From Lachnospiraceae bacterium (GTDB lineage Bacteria > Bacillota > Clostridia > Lachnospirales > Lachnospiraceae), in NCBI GenBank assembly GCA_029067085.1, contig JAIEFE010000018.1, positions 261,984 to 325,983 on the forward strand: a stretch of 64,000 nt of DNA, written 5' to 3'. The stretch's first letter is position 1. The number at the start of each line of letters is the position of its first letter. The translations under genes were made by a program, and so were the position numbers. The notes beneath the pieces were generated by a model. That model was not told where the DNA came from and ran no database searches. It worked only from the letters and a program-made list of their open reading frames with translations. Below are positions 53,035-62,022 of this stretch, piece by piece.

Positions 53035-53990
53035 GGCTTCACCTCCCCTGAAGACGGCATCAGGTAGAGTGTATTCGTCCCCTGATCATAGCGATAGGAG
53101 AGTGCGTCACGGGAAATGGCATTCATTTTGTCTTCCAGTGTTTTGTCCTTTTCCTCCAGCGACTTATTTTTTTCCTCCATCTTCCGCATGGCTTCCTTCA
53201 TATCCTTTTCCATCTGATCAAGATTTTTTGCCGTCTTATCCAGCTGACTGTCAATCTCCTTCAGATTTTTTTCGACCGCTTTGTTCAGATTTCTCTCCAC
53301 TGCGGACAATTCCTTCCACAATTTTTCATCCTCCTGTTTCAACGACGCGACCGAATCCCGGATGCCCGAAACCTCCGTGCGTGCCCGCTCTACTTCCGTG
53401 CGGACATCCGTTATCTGAGACTGCAGCGCGGGAAGCTTTTCGCGCTCCACCAGCTGCATCGTATTGCTTAGATCTCCCAGTTTGCTTTCCATCTTTCGGA
53501 TATTTTCCACTGCTTTTTTAACGGAGCTTTCCAACGTTGTAAGCGTCTCCTTTTGCGACGTGTCACTTTCGCTGCGCTCAATGACCACTTTGGTCAATTC
53601 CTTTTCCACGATTTTCATAGTCTCCTGCAGCTCACGCACCTTCTCAGCGAGCGCGCTCGTCTCACTCAAGGTTTCCTGCCGCAGCGCCTCCGCTTCATTC
53701 TGAGACAGATATTCCTTCATTTTTTCTTCATAGGTAGCTGCAACAAGCCCCTGTGCTTCCTCCTGCATACTCGCAAGCGCCTCGCTCTCCTGTATTGTTT
53801 TCGCCTTTTCGGCGGCTTCTTTTTCCTTTTTTTCGTGGACTGTATACCCCCACCAGAAGAGCAGAAGCAGCACCACGACAACTGCCGCCACGGCAGCAAC
53901 CACCGCCAGGGAAAGTCTGTCCTCCTTACGTTCCGGATCATCTCTCCTCTCATCCAGATAATCTGACACTTTTGTCATAAATTCGCGCAT
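53031..53990 (-). CDS. Membrane-anchored coiled-coil protein (surface operon, first gene)
   Basis: A 319-residue protein with a basic/acidic cytoplasmic start, one membrane helix (~28-48, AVVAAVAAVVVVLLLLFWWG) and a long extracytoplasmic coiled coil (about 55-290) rich in Glu and Lys. The end ALSYRYDQGTNTLYLMP probably forms a small beta element. GGAGG precedes the ATG. It may be the scaffold that spaces or tethers the two secreted proteins encoded next. The family is unknown to me. Pilus or spore-type functions are not indicated. Confidence 0.75.
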   Translation of the reverse strand: MREFMTKVSDYLDERRDDPERKEDRLSLAVVAAVAAVVVVLLLLFWWGYTVHEKKEKEAAEKAKTIQESEALASMQEEAQGLVAATYEEKMKEYLSQNEAEALRQETLSETSALAEKVRELQETMKIVEKELTKVVIERSESDTSQKETLTTLESSVKKAVENIRKMESKLGDLSNTMQLVEREKLPALQSQITDVRTEVERARTEVSGIRDSVASLKQEDEKLWKELSAVERNLNKAVEKNLKEIDSQLDKTAKNLDQMEKDMKEAMRKMEEKNKSLEEKDKTLEDKMNAISRDALSYRYDQGTNTLYLMPSSGEVKP

Positions 53991-54188
53991 AATATCCTCC
54001 TTTTCTAATTTCTGTCATTTGTTATCAAGGTTCTTTCAGCAAAATTTGGAATGGTAAGGCGATCCGCCATAGATCCGCAAGGTGTGCGGAATAAAGTATA
54101 CTTTAAGATGACTCCAAAGATTGTATGCTAACGATACCAAAGATTTTTCTTTTAGACAATATCGGAAATAGTAACAATTTTCAAACAT

Positions 54189-54231
54189 AAAAAGAGCCAG
54201 AGGGGACTCGAATTCCCGATGCACTCTGGCT
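54189..54231 (-). terminator. Terminator after map
   Basis: AGCCAGAG and CTCTGGCT form an 8-bp stem around a loop with an inner GGGA/TCCC hairpin, followed by CTTTTT on the minus strand, 33 bp after the map stop. Confidence 0.75.
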
Positions 54232-54264
54232 TTTTCTATCACAAACGAAATTACGACATACGAA

Positions 54265-55137
54265 TCAATATGTCAGGATCTCATAACCGTCCTCTGTCAC
54301 GGCCAATGTGACCTCCCACTGCGCGGATGGCAGACCGTCGTCGGTGTAGACCGTCCAGCCGTCTTCATCGTCAATGTAAATATTCGCTTTCCCCATATTG
54401 ACCATGGGTTCGATGGTAAAGACCATCCCCGGCACCATCAGCATCTCTGTGCCTTTCCTTGTCACATAGCTGACAAAGGGTTCCTCATGAAACTCCAGAC
54501 CGATGCCGTGGCCGCCAATCTCCCGCACGATGGAGTAGCCGTGCTGTTTCGCGTAATCGTTGATCGCCTGCGCCATATCCCCCAGAAAATTCCATGGTTT
54601 TACCTGCTCTAGACCCACGTCGATGCATTCTCTGGCCACCTGCACCAGTTTTCTCGTCTCCTCAGGGACATTGCCCAGCATAAACATACGTGAGGAGTCG
54701 GAGAAGTAGCCGTTATAGATGGTAGAGGCATCTACATTTACAATATCGCCATCCTTTAAAATACGGTTCTCGTCAGGTATGCCGTGGCAGACCACTTCGT
54801 TGATGGAGGTGCAGACGCTTTTCGGATATCCATCATAGCCGAGCGTCGCGGCGATTCCGCCCATCTCCTTTGTCATCTCGCGCACGATCCTGTCGATCTC
54901 CTCGGTGCTCATACCGATACAGATCCTCTTTTCAATCTCGTCCAGAATAGCAATATTCAGTTTGCTGCTCTCGCGGATCCCCTGTATCTGTTCGGGCGTT
55001 TTTAAGATATCGTGCCGCGGTACAATGCAGCCCTGCAACTCATAGCTCTCGATTTTCTCATCCATCGCCATGTGACAAGCTTTATACTTTTTTCCGCTGC
55101 CGCACCAGCAGGGATCGTTTCTTCCCGGTTTTTTCAT
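54265..55137 (-). CDS. map: Type I methionine aminopeptidase with SEC-C zinc motif
   Basis: A 290-residue enzyme removing N-terminal methionine. The first ~30 residues are a SEC-C motif (GRNDPCWCGSGKKYKACH) that binds zinc and may contact ribosomes. The catalytic domain has the metal ligands in IVNVDASTIYNGYFSDSS, the histidine in GGHGIGLEFHEEP and the glutamates in FTIEPM. SEC-C forms are common in Clostridia. It is divergent from the MATE gene. Confidence 0.94.
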   Translation of the reverse strand: MKKPGRNDPCWCGSGKKYKACHMAMDEKIESYELQGCIVPRHDILKTPEQIQGIRESSKLNIAILDEIEKRICIGMSTEEIDRIVREMTKEMGGIAATLGYDGYPKSVCTSINEVVCHGIPDENRILKDGDIVNVDASTIYNGYFSDSSRMFMLGNVPEETRKLVQVARECIDVGLEQVKPWNFLGDMAQAINDYAKQHGYSIVREIGGHGIGLEFHEEPFVSYVTRKGTEMLMVPGMVFTIEPMVNMGKANIYIDDEDGWTVYTDDGLPSAQWEVTLAVTEDGYEILTY

Positions 55138-55174
55138 GTTGTGTCATCTCCAAATCTGAGTGGTGTATATCCTA

Positions 55175-55294
55175 CAGTGTACGCTCGAAAAACCTACGGT
55201 TTTCCTCGCTCACGGGCTTCGCCCTATACATCCGTTCGGATAAACGCTTCTGTGAGCAAGCTCCCATCTTCGTTTATCCTCTGTCTGTACACTG
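55175..55294. repeat. Structured intergenic element of nested inverted repeats
   Basis: The outer arms CAGTGTAC (55175-55182) and GTACACTG (55287-55294) enclose three hairpins: AAAACC/GGTTTT (55189-55203), GGGC/GCCC (55214-55224) and GGATAAACG/CGTTTATCC (55238-55279). It lies between the divergent map and MATE genes. It could be a mobile miniature repeat or a structured RNA; no coding potential is seen. Confidence 0.6.
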
Positions 55295-55427
55295 CTCATT
55301 GCCACCGCGTACATTATACCACAATATTAAAAATTGTAAATCTCATGGAAGATATCGATTGCGTTCCCCAAAAAGATAGGATAAAATGGAGTAATTGACG
55401 AACAGCGCCGCAAGAATGGAGAAAACT

Positions 55428-56825
55428 ATGGAAAAAATGCAGAATAAAAGTCACAAATTCATAGGCGACAAGGCTTTTTACAAAATGGTACTTCTCATCG
55501 CCGTACCCATTATGATCCAAAACGGCATCACAAACTTTGTCGGGCTTCTTGACAATATTATGATCGGACGGATCGGCACGGAACAGATGTCGGGTGTGGC
55601 TATCGTAAACCAGCTACTTTTCGTCTATAACCTCTGTCTGTTCGGAGCGGTATCAGGTGCGGGTATCTTTACCGCTCAGTATTTCGGACAGGAAAATCCG
55701 GAGGGCATCCGTCAGACCGTTCGATTTAAACTATGGATCGTTTCTGTGATCACACTGATCACCGTGCTTTTATTTCTGTTTGCGGGAGACAATCTGATCT
55801 CCCTCTATCTGCGTGGTGACGGTACTGCAGAAAGTGTGGCAGCTACACTGTATTACGGCAGGCAGTATCTTGCCATCATGCTGCCCGGTCTGATTCCATT
55901 TGCTCTGATGCAGGTCTATTCCAGCACGCTGCGGGAATGCGGTCAGACTGTCCTCCCCATGAAAGCAGGCGTGATTGCCGTCTTTGTCAATCTGATCTTA
56001 AACTATATCTTAATATACGGAAAGCTCGGTCTGCCGGCGCTCGGCGTACAGGGTGCAGCCATCGCTACGATTACATCGCGAATTGTGGAGTGCTCCATCG
56101 TGCTGATCCACACACACAGGCATCGGGAAGCGAATCCTTTTGTAGTGGGTCTTTACGCTACGCTGAAGGTGCCGGCAACCCTCACGAAAAAGATTATTAT
56201 AAAAGGAACGCCCCTTCTTTTGAACGAGACCTTATGGGGCGCGGGCATGGCCATACTGACACAGAGCTATTCCATACGAGGGCTTAATGTGATCGCTGCC
56301 CTCAACATCTCCAATACGATCAACAATGTGTTCAACATCGTATTTATTGCACTGGGCGATTCGGTGGCCATCATTGTGGGGCAGCTTCTCGGCGCGGGTA
56401 AAATGGAAGAGGCGAGAGATACTGACAATAAGATGATCGCATTCTCGATCTTTAGTTGTATGCTGGTGGCTTTTGTGATGCTCGTATTGGCTAAATTTTT
56501 CCCGCTCCTCTACAATACAGACGACGAGGTGCGCCGTCTTGCTGCACGTTTCATCGTGGTCACCGCCCTCTTTATGCCTCAGAACGCTTTTCTCCACGCC
56601 TCGTACTTCACACTGCGCTCGGGCGGAAAGACCATTATCACGTTTCTCTTTGACAGCGTTTTTATCTGGTGCGTCAGCGTGCCGATCGCTTACGTCCTGA
56701 GCCGCTTTACGCTCCTTCCTGTTATTGCCGTCTTTGTGTTTGTACAGATGGGAGACTGGATCAAGTGCGTGATCGGTTTCGTTCTGGTGAAAAAAGGCGT
56801 GTGGCTGCAGAATATCGTAACCTGA
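55428..56825 (+). CDS. MATE family multidrug exporter
   Basis: A 465-residue integral membrane protein with about 12 helices in two six-helix halves and MATE motifs near the first helix (MIQNGITNFVGLLDNIMIG) and in the second half (LWGAGMAILTQSYSIRG). Such pumps export drugs or metabolites using Na+ or H+ gradients. I use the ATG at 55428, with GGAG six bases upstream; earlier in-frame ATG and TTG codons have weaker sites. A terminator follows the gene. The substrate cannot be predicted. Confidence 0.9.
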   Translation: MEKMQNKSHKFIGDKAFYKMVLLIAVPIMIQNGITNFVGLLDNIMIGRIGTEQMSGVAIVNQLLFVYNLCLFGAVSGAGIFTAQYFGQENPEGIRQTVRFKLWIVSVITLITVLLFLFAGDNLISLYLRGDGTAESVAATLYYGRQYLAIMLPGLIPFALMQVYSSTLRECGQTVLPMKAGVIAVFVNLILNYILIYGKLGLPALGVQGAAIATITSRIVECSIVLIHTHRHREANPFVVGLYATLKVPATLTKKIIIKGTPLLLNETLWGAGMAILTQSYSIRGLNVIAALNISNTINNVFNIVFIALGDSVAIIVGQLLGAGKMEEARDTDNKMIAFSIFSCMLVAFVMLVLAKFFPLLYNTDDEVRRLAARFIVVTALFMPQNAFLHASYFTLRSGGKTIITFLFDSVFIWCVSVPIAYVLSRFTLLPVIAVFVFVQMGDWIKCVIGFVLVKKGVWLQNIVT

Positions 56826-56828
56826 CAG

Positions 56829-56863
56829 AAAAAGAGCGGTGCTTTCAGGCATCGCTCTTTTCT
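56829..56863. terminator. Bidirectional terminator between the MATE gene and rpe
   Basis: AAAAAGAGCG and CGCTCTTTTC, with inner TGC/GCA pairs, form a stem flanked by A and T runs, so it can end both the MATE transcript and the rpe-side transcript. Confidence 0.8.
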
Positions 56864-56899
56864 TATATTGCACTACAGCATTCATTATTGTGCGGCGCA

Positions 56900-57553
56900 T
56901 TAAAATTGCGCCAGATACCTCTTTACATTTTCTGTGATATTTCCGCCAAAGACAGCAGAACCCGCCACGATCACGTTGGCACCTGCGTCAAGCACCACTT
57001 TGGCATTGTCTACGGTGATGCCGCCGTCCACCTGAATATCAAGATCTATTCCCATCTCATCCGCCATCTTTCTGGCGAGGCGGATGCGCTCCGTCGATTC
57101 CGGTATGTACTTCTGCCCTCCGAACCCCGGCTCCACCGTCATCACGAGGAGCATGTCGAGTTTTGAAAGGTATTTCTTTGCCACTTCGACAGGAGTCTTT
57201 GGCTTGATGGACATTCCCACCTTACAGCCAAGGCTTCTTATCAGGTCGATGGTCTCCTCCGCGTTCTCCGTTGCCTCCAAATGAAAGGTGATGCTGTCAG
57301 CTCCACAGTCCCTAAATTCCTTGATATAGCGCTCCGGCTCAACGATCATCAGATGCACGTCGAAGATCCGCTCTGTCGTTTTACGGATGGTGCGGATCAC
57401 GGGCATCCCGAAGGAGATCGAGGGGACAAACACTCCGTCCATCACATCAATGTGAATATATTCTGCGCCGGCTTCGTCGGCTTCTTTGATCTGTGCCCCC
57501 AGGGCGGCAAAATCCGCCGCCAGAATCGAGGGGGACAAAATTCTCTTACCCAT
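56900..57553 (-). CDS. rpe: Ribulose-phosphate 3-epimerase
   Basis: A 217-residue TIM-barrel enzyme interconverting ribulose-5-phosphate and xylulose-5-phosphate. It has the SPSILAADFAALG start, HIDVMDGVFVPSISFG metal site, TVEPGFGGQKYI and the phosphate site VAGSAVFGG. It follows the transketolase genes by 12 bp and belongs to the pentose cluster. Confidence 0.96.
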   Translation of the reverse strand: MGKRILSPSILAADFAALGAQIKEADEAGAEYIHIDVMDGVFVPSISFGMPVIRTIRKTTERIFDVHLMIVEPERYIKEFRDCGADSITFHLEATENAEETIDLIRSLGCKVGMSIKPKTPVEVAKKYLSKLDMLLVMTVEPGFGGQKYIPESTERIRLARKMADEMGIDLDIQVDGGITVDNAKVVLDAGANVIVAGSAVFGGNITENVKRYLAQF

Positions 57554-57565
57554 TGTAGTGCCTTT

Positions 57566-58507
57566 CTATTTTACAAAAGCTTTTGTCTTCTCATAGATGC
57601 CTTTTCCGTCCAGACCGTATTTCTCCACCAGTGCATTCGCGGGGCCGGACTCGCCGAAGGTATCCTGCATACCGATCCGCAGAACAGGGGTCGGGCATTT
57701 CTCAGAGAGACAGTCGCAGACCGCGCTGCCGAGACCGCCGATCACGGTGTGCTCCTCCGCCGTCACGACCTTGCCGGTCTTCTTTGCAGATGCAAGTACC
57801 AGCGCCTCGTCCAAAGGTTTAATGGTGTGGATGTTGATAACTTCTGCGCTAATACCGTCCGCAGCAAGCATCTCCGCCGCTTCAAGCGCAGAAGAAACCG
57901 TGATACCGCTGGCAATGATGGTCACATCCGTTCCTTCTCTTAAGAGAACACCCTTGCCGATCTCAAATTTATAGTCGGGTCTGTCGTTGATCACAGGAAC
58001 GGCCGCACGTCCAAAGCGCAAATATACCGGACCCTCCATTTCAATTGCTGCACGCACCGCTGCCTTCGCCTCTACATCGTCGGAGGGCACAATCACGGTC
58101 ATGCCGGGAATCGTGCGCATCAGCGCCACATCCTCGTTACACTGATGGGTCGCACCGTCCTCACCCACCGTGATACCTGCGTGGGTCGCGCCAATCTTTA
58201 CATTCAGGTGGGGATAACCGATGGAGTTACGCACCTGCTCATAGTTACGGCCTGCTGCAAACATTGCGAAGGAGCTGATAAAGGGAATCTTGCCACAGGT
58301 AGCAAGACCCGCTGCAATACCTGTCATATTACATTCTGCAATACCGCAATCGATGTGGCGGTCGGGAAACGCTTTCAAAAATACACCCGTCTTTGTTGCG
58401 CCCGCAAGATCCGCATCCAGCACTACCAGATTCGGAAACTCTGCGCCGCACTCGGCCAGTGCGTTACCATAGCTTTCTCTCGTTGCAATCTTCTTTACAT
58501 CTGCCAT
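57566..58507 (-). CDS. Transketolase, C-terminal subunit
   Basis: A 313-residue protein equal to the pyrimidine-binding and C-terminal domains of transketolase, with the catalytic region THAGITVGEDGATHQCNEDV. In many Clostridia transketolase is encoded as two genes. It starts at the stop of the N-terminal subunit gene (TGATG overlap), so the two are made together. It acts in the non-oxidative pentose phosphate pathway. Confidence 0.94.
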   Translation of the reverse strand: MADVKKIATRESYGNALAECGAEFPNLVVLDADLAGATKTGVFLKAFPDRHIDCGIAECNMTGIAAGLATCGKIPFISSFAMFAAGRNYEQVRNSIGYPHLNVKIGATHAGITVGEDGATHQCNEDVALMRTIPGMTVIVPSDDVEAKAAVRAAIEMEGPVYLRFGRAAVPVINDRPDYKFEIGKGVLLREGTDVTIIASGITVSSALEAAEMLAADGISAEVINIHTIKPLDEALVLASAKKTGKVVTAEEHTVIGGLGSAVCDCLSEKCPTPVLRIGMQDTFGESGPANALVEKYGLDGKGIYEKTKAFVK

Positions 58508-59346
58508 CAGTTCGCACCTCCTAACTCTTTACCGATCTTCTCAAGATCCGCCATTGCTGTCGCATACTCTTCATCATTGGGCGCCTTGCCGTGCCAGCCC
58601 GCATTGTTCTCCATGAAGGAAACACCCTTGCCCTTCACCGTCTTACAGATGATGGCAGTGGGCATACCCTTGGTGGCTCTTGCCTCCTTAAACGCCTGAT
58701 CGATCTGATCAAAATCGTTGCCGTCAATATTGATCACGTGGAAATTAAACGCCTCAAATTTTTTGTCGATAGGGTAGGGCGAACATACGTCATCGATCTT
58801 ACCATCGATCTGCAGACCGTTGTTGTCCACGATGACAACCAGATTGTCAAGCTTTCTGTGGCCTGCAAACATAGACGCCTCCCATACCTGCCCTTCCTGA
58901 ATCTCTCCATCGCCGAGCAGTGTGTAGACTCTGTAATCCTTCTTATCCATCTTCGCTGCAAGCGCCATGCCAACCGCTGCAGAAATTCCCTGTCCGAGAG
59001 AACCGGATGACATATCCACGCCCGGCGTCTCCTGCATACAGGGATGCCCCTGCAGATAAGAGCCCAGATGACGCAGCGTCGGAAGATCCTCCACCGGGAA
59101 GTAGCCGCGGTTTGCGAGAGCCGAGTAAAGACCCGGTGCGGTGTGGCCCTTTGAGAGTACAAAGCGGTCTCTGTCCGCCTTCTTCGGATCCTTCGGATCA
59201 ATGTTCATCTCTTCAAAATAGAGATAGGTAAAGATATCCGCCGCGGAGAGCGATCCGCCCGGATGCCCCGCTTTCGCACCGTGCACTGCGGTCACGATAC
59301 CTTTGCGAACTTCATTAGCTTTTTTTTGCAACTCTAATTTGTTCAT
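58507..59346 (-). CDS. Transketolase, N-terminal subunit
   Basis: A 279-residue thiamine-diphosphate-binding half with GHPGGSLSAADI, KGHTAPGLYSAL and the TPP motif GDGEIQEGQVWEA ending in NN (VDNNGLQIDG). It needs the adjacent C-terminal subunit. The ATG is preceded by GGAGGAAAG. AT-rich sequence with a likely extended -10 (TGTGCTATTAT) lies upstream, so the transketolase-rpe part may have its own promoter after araD. Confidence 0.94.
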   Translation of the reverse strand: MNKLELQKKANEVRKGIVTAVHGAKAGHPGGSLSAADIFTYLYFEEMNIDPKDPKKADRDRFVLSKGHTAPGLYSALANRGYFPVEDLPTLRHLGSYLQGHPCMQETPGVDMSSGSLGQGISAAVGMALAAKMDKKDYRVYTLLGDGEIQEGQVWEASMFAGHRKLDNLVVIVDNNGLQIDGKIDDVCSPYPIDKKFEAFNFHVINIDGNDFDQIDQAFKEARATKGMPTAIICKTVKGKGVSFMENNAGWHGKAPNDEEYATAMADLEKIGKELGGAN

Positions 59347-59461
59347 CGCTTTCCTCCATAAATATATTTTTTTGTATCTTTTACTACCAAATATAATAGC
59401 ACAAACTACCGCCGGCCACTATACAAAACTTGTGGTTTGCTTTTTATTCCTATGCCGCATC

Positions 59462-60160
59462 TCACTTTCCCTGACCATAGTATGCGTTAGCTCCATGCTT
59501 TCGGAAATAGTGTTTATCCTGAAGTTCCTGCGGCGCCGGCTGGATTCTCGCATTGATCGTCTCTGCACGGTAAGCCATCTTTGCCACCTCTTCCAGGACC
59601 ACTGCGTTGTGCACGGCTTCATGGCCGTCCTTACCCCAGGCGAAAGGGCCATGGTTCTTGCAGAGCACCGCAGGCACGGCCTCGGGATCCTTTTCAAGAC
59701 GCTTAAATTCGTTTACGATCAAAAGCCCTGTGTTCTTCTCGTAGGCGTCCTCAATTTCTTCCGCGTTTAAGCAGCGCAGGCAGGGAATTTCGCCGTAGTA
59801 ATAATCCGCATGAGTGGTGCCGTAGCAGGGAATGCTCCGGCCCGCCTGCGCCCAGCTTGTTGCGTAGGAAGAATGCGTATGTACCACGCCGCCGATTTCA
59901 GCAAAAGCCTTGTATAGTTCCACATGAGTAGCCGTGTCGGAAGAAGGATTGTATTTCCCCTCCACTTTCTTTCCGTCTAAGTCTACCAGCACCATATCGT
60001 CGGGTGTCAGCTTCTCATACTCGACGCCGCTCGGCTTGATCGCAAAGATGCCGCTCTCCCTGTCGATCTCGCTCACATTACCCCAGGTAAAAGTAACCAG
60101 CCCGTATTTCGGGAGGAGCATATTGGCCTCATAGACGCGTTTCTTTAAATCCTCTAACAT
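59462..60160 (-). CDS. araD: L-ribulose-5-phosphate 4-epimerase
   Basis: A 232-residue class II aldolase-like enzyme converting L-ribulose-5-phosphate to D-xylulose-5-phosphate. It has [25 protein letters not shown], the zinc histidines in [12 protein letters not shown], and [10 protein letters not shown]. It lies 19 bp after the FGGY kinase gene, the normal araB-araD partnership. Confidence 0.94.
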   Translation of the reverse strand: MLEDLKKRVYEANMLLPKYGLVTFTWGNVSEIDRESGIFAIKPSGVEYEKLTPDDMVLVDLDGKKVEGKYNPSSDTATHVELYKAFAEIGGVVHTHSSYATSWAQAGRSIPCYGTTHADYYYGEIPCLRCLNAEEIEDAYEKNTGLLIVNEFKRLEKDPEAVPAVLCKNHGPFAWGKDGHEAVHNAVVLEEVAKMAYRAETINARIQPAPQELQDKHYFRKHGANAYYGQGK

Positions 60161-60179
60161 AATTACCTCCTACATCTGT

Positions 60180-61772
60180 TTATTTTAATGTCTCGACCGC
60201 AGCGCGCTCAATCGCAAGCCCTGCGCTGTAGCGCTTCATAAACTTATCGAAGCCTTCCACATCGGCTGTCTTCGGTTCAAGCTTCTCACCCTTCTGTCCC
60301 GCAAATACCTTACTGTCAAGGAACGCCGCCAGACTCTCGTCCGCTCCTTTATTGATCATATAGGAAGCAAGAAGCGCGATCCCCCATGCGCCGCCCTCAC
60401 CGGCTGTCTCCATAACGCTCACCGGTGCGTTCATCGCTGCCGCCAGAATGCTCTGTCCGACACCCTTGGTCTTAAACAGGCCGCCGTGTCCGAGGATCTC
60501 GTCCACCTCAACCTTCTCCTCCTTGAAAAGCACGTCAAACCCTGTCTTGAGGGCGCCAAGGGAGGTAAACAGATGTACCCGCATAAAGTTTGCCAGATTA
60601 AATTTCGCGTCAGGTGTGCGTGCAAACAGAGGCCGCCCCTCGTTGAAGCCTGTTACATGTTCGCCGGAGAAATAGTTGTACGCAAGCAATCCGCCGCAGT
60701 CATCGTCACCCTCCAGGGCCTTGCGGTAAAGATTTCCGTACAGCTCATTCATATCCACCTTCATGCCCATCACTTCCGAATACTCCTTGAACAGGTTCAC
60801 CCATGCGTTCAGGTCGGAAGTACAGTTGTTGCAGTGTACCATTGCCACCAGACTGCCGTCCGGTGTAGTCACAAGGTCGATCGCATCATATACCTTGGAC
60901 AGCTCCTTCTCCATGACGATCATACCAAATACGCTGGTACCCGCAGATACGTTACCGGTACGCTGCGCCACGCTGTTGGTTGCCGCCATGCCGGTGCCCG
61001 CATCACCCTCCGGCGGACAGAACGGTACGCCCGCCTGCAGCGTGCCTGTGGGATCTAGAAGCTTCGCGCCTTCCTCCGTCAGTGCACCTGCCTGCTGTCC
61101 TGCCGTATAGACATTAGGAAGCACATCTTTTAACTTCCAGCCGAACTTCTTGTCCGCTACCGCCTGATCAAACTGAGCGATCATCTTCTCGTTAAACTGT
61201 CCCGTCGCAATATCGATCGGGAACATGCCGGAAGCCTCACCGACGCCTACGATCTTCTCTCCTGTCAGCTTCCAGTGTATGTAACCCGCCAGCGTAATCA
61301 CAAATTTTAAGTCCGGCACATGCTCTTCACCGTTTAAGATCGCCTGATAGAGGTGAGCGATCGTCCATCTCTGGGGAATATGATAATTGAAGAGTTCCGT
61401 CAGTTTATTGGAAGCCTCCTCTGTGATGGTGTTTCTCCAGGTACGGAAAGGTACCATCAGCTCGTCCTTCTCATTGAATGCCATATAACCGTGCATCATC
61501 GCACTGAAACCGATCGCTCCGATCTTGACAAGTTTTTCGCCGTACTGTGCCTGCACGTCCTCCGTCAGCTTCTGATAGCAGTCCCGCAGACCTGTCCAGA
61601 TGTCGTCCAGACTGTAGGTCCAGATGCCGTTCTCCAGACGGTTCTCCCAGTCGTGCGCACCCGATGCAATGGGCTTGTTTGCCTCGTCCACCAGCACCGC
61701 CTTGATGCGGGTCGAACCAAACTCAATGCCCAGCACCGCCTTACCGCTTGCAATACATTCTTTTGCTCCCAT
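60180..61772 (-). CDS. FGGY-family carbohydrate kinase, probable ribulokinase
   Basis: A 530-residue sugar kinase of the FGGY family ([15 protein letters not shown]-terminal nucleotide loop, [22 protein letters not shown], and a late [14 protein letters not shown]). Placement before araD and after an araA fragment argues for L-ribulokinase, although the sequence is not the standard AraB type and resembles the separate Firmicute FGGY group found in arabinose loci. AAGGAGGGG precedes the ATG. It would phosphorylate L-ribulose in the cytoplasm. Confidence 0.85.
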   Translation of the reverse strand: MGAKECIASGKAVLGIEFGSTRIKAVLVDEANKPIASGAHDWENRLENGIWTYSLDDIWTGLRDCYQKLTEDVQAQYGEKLVKIGAIGFSAMMHGYMAFNEKDELMVPFRTWRNTITEEASNKLTELFNYHIPQRWTIAHLYQAILNGEEHVPDLKFVITLAGYIHWKLTGEKIVGVGEASGMFPIDIATGQFNEKMIAQFDQAVADKKFGWKLKDVLPNVYTAGQQAGALTEEGAKLLDPTGTLQAGVPFCPPEGDAGTGMAATNSVAQRTGNVSAGTSVFGMIVMEKELSKVYDAIDLVTTPDGSLVAMVHCNNCTSDLNAWVNLFKEYSEVMGMKVDMNELYGNLYRKALEGDDDCGGLLAYNYFSGEHVTGFNEGRPLFARTPDAKFNLANFMRVHLFTSLGALKTGFDVLFKEEKVEVDEILGHGGLFKTKGVGQSILAAAMNAPVSVMETAGEGGAWGIALLASYMINKGADESLAAFLDSKVFAGQKGEKLEPKTADVEGFDKFMKRYSAGLAIERAAVETLK

Positions 61773-61789
61773 GAAAAGTACCCCTCCTT

Positions 61790-61918
61790 TTATTTGTATG
61801 CGGCTTCATTCCACCGCAGCTCATTCTTGAAATCACGAATGTTGGTATTCTTATCGATCACAACACTTTCAATGCCCATGGCATCCGCCCAGTCAACCAT
61901 CTGCTCCACGGAATGATC
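61790..61918 (-). pseudogene. araA: 3' remnant of L-arabinose isomerase (araA)
   Basis: The last ~43 codons (DHSVEQMVDWADAMGIESVV, then [22 protein letters not shown]) match the C terminus of AraA, ending with the family's FKxxLRWNE block. Upstream of this point the similarity stops and about 105 bp later the chemoreceptor gene ends. The isomerase body (about 450 residues) is missing, so the fragment cannot be active. It directly precedes araB-type kinase and araD, as intact araA does elsewhere. A functional araA may exist elsewhere in the genome. Confidence 0.75.
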
Positions 61919-61969
61919 GTAGAAACTTTCCCATACAAGTCCTGATATGATCCCCTCCGTTTTTCTGAA

Positions 61970-61993
61970 AGGGCCACCCTCACGGGCAGCCCT
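61970..61993 (-). terminator. Possible terminator after the chemoreceptor gene
   Basis: AGGGC-TG-CCC and GGG-TG-GCCCT form a stem with a small internal loop, followed only by TTTC, 30 bp after the stop of the chemoreceptor gene. It is weak. Confidence 0.3.
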
Positions 61994-62022
61994 CCTGCTG
62001 GATACAGTAATGATACCTTTCA

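Noticed and set aside
54189..54231. Resemblance to a tRNA 3' end (GGGAATTCGAGTCCC followed by a stem)
   Set aside because: The T-arm pairing fails at the universal G53-C61 pair, there is no room for the D and anticodon arms, and the whole structure works as a terminator.
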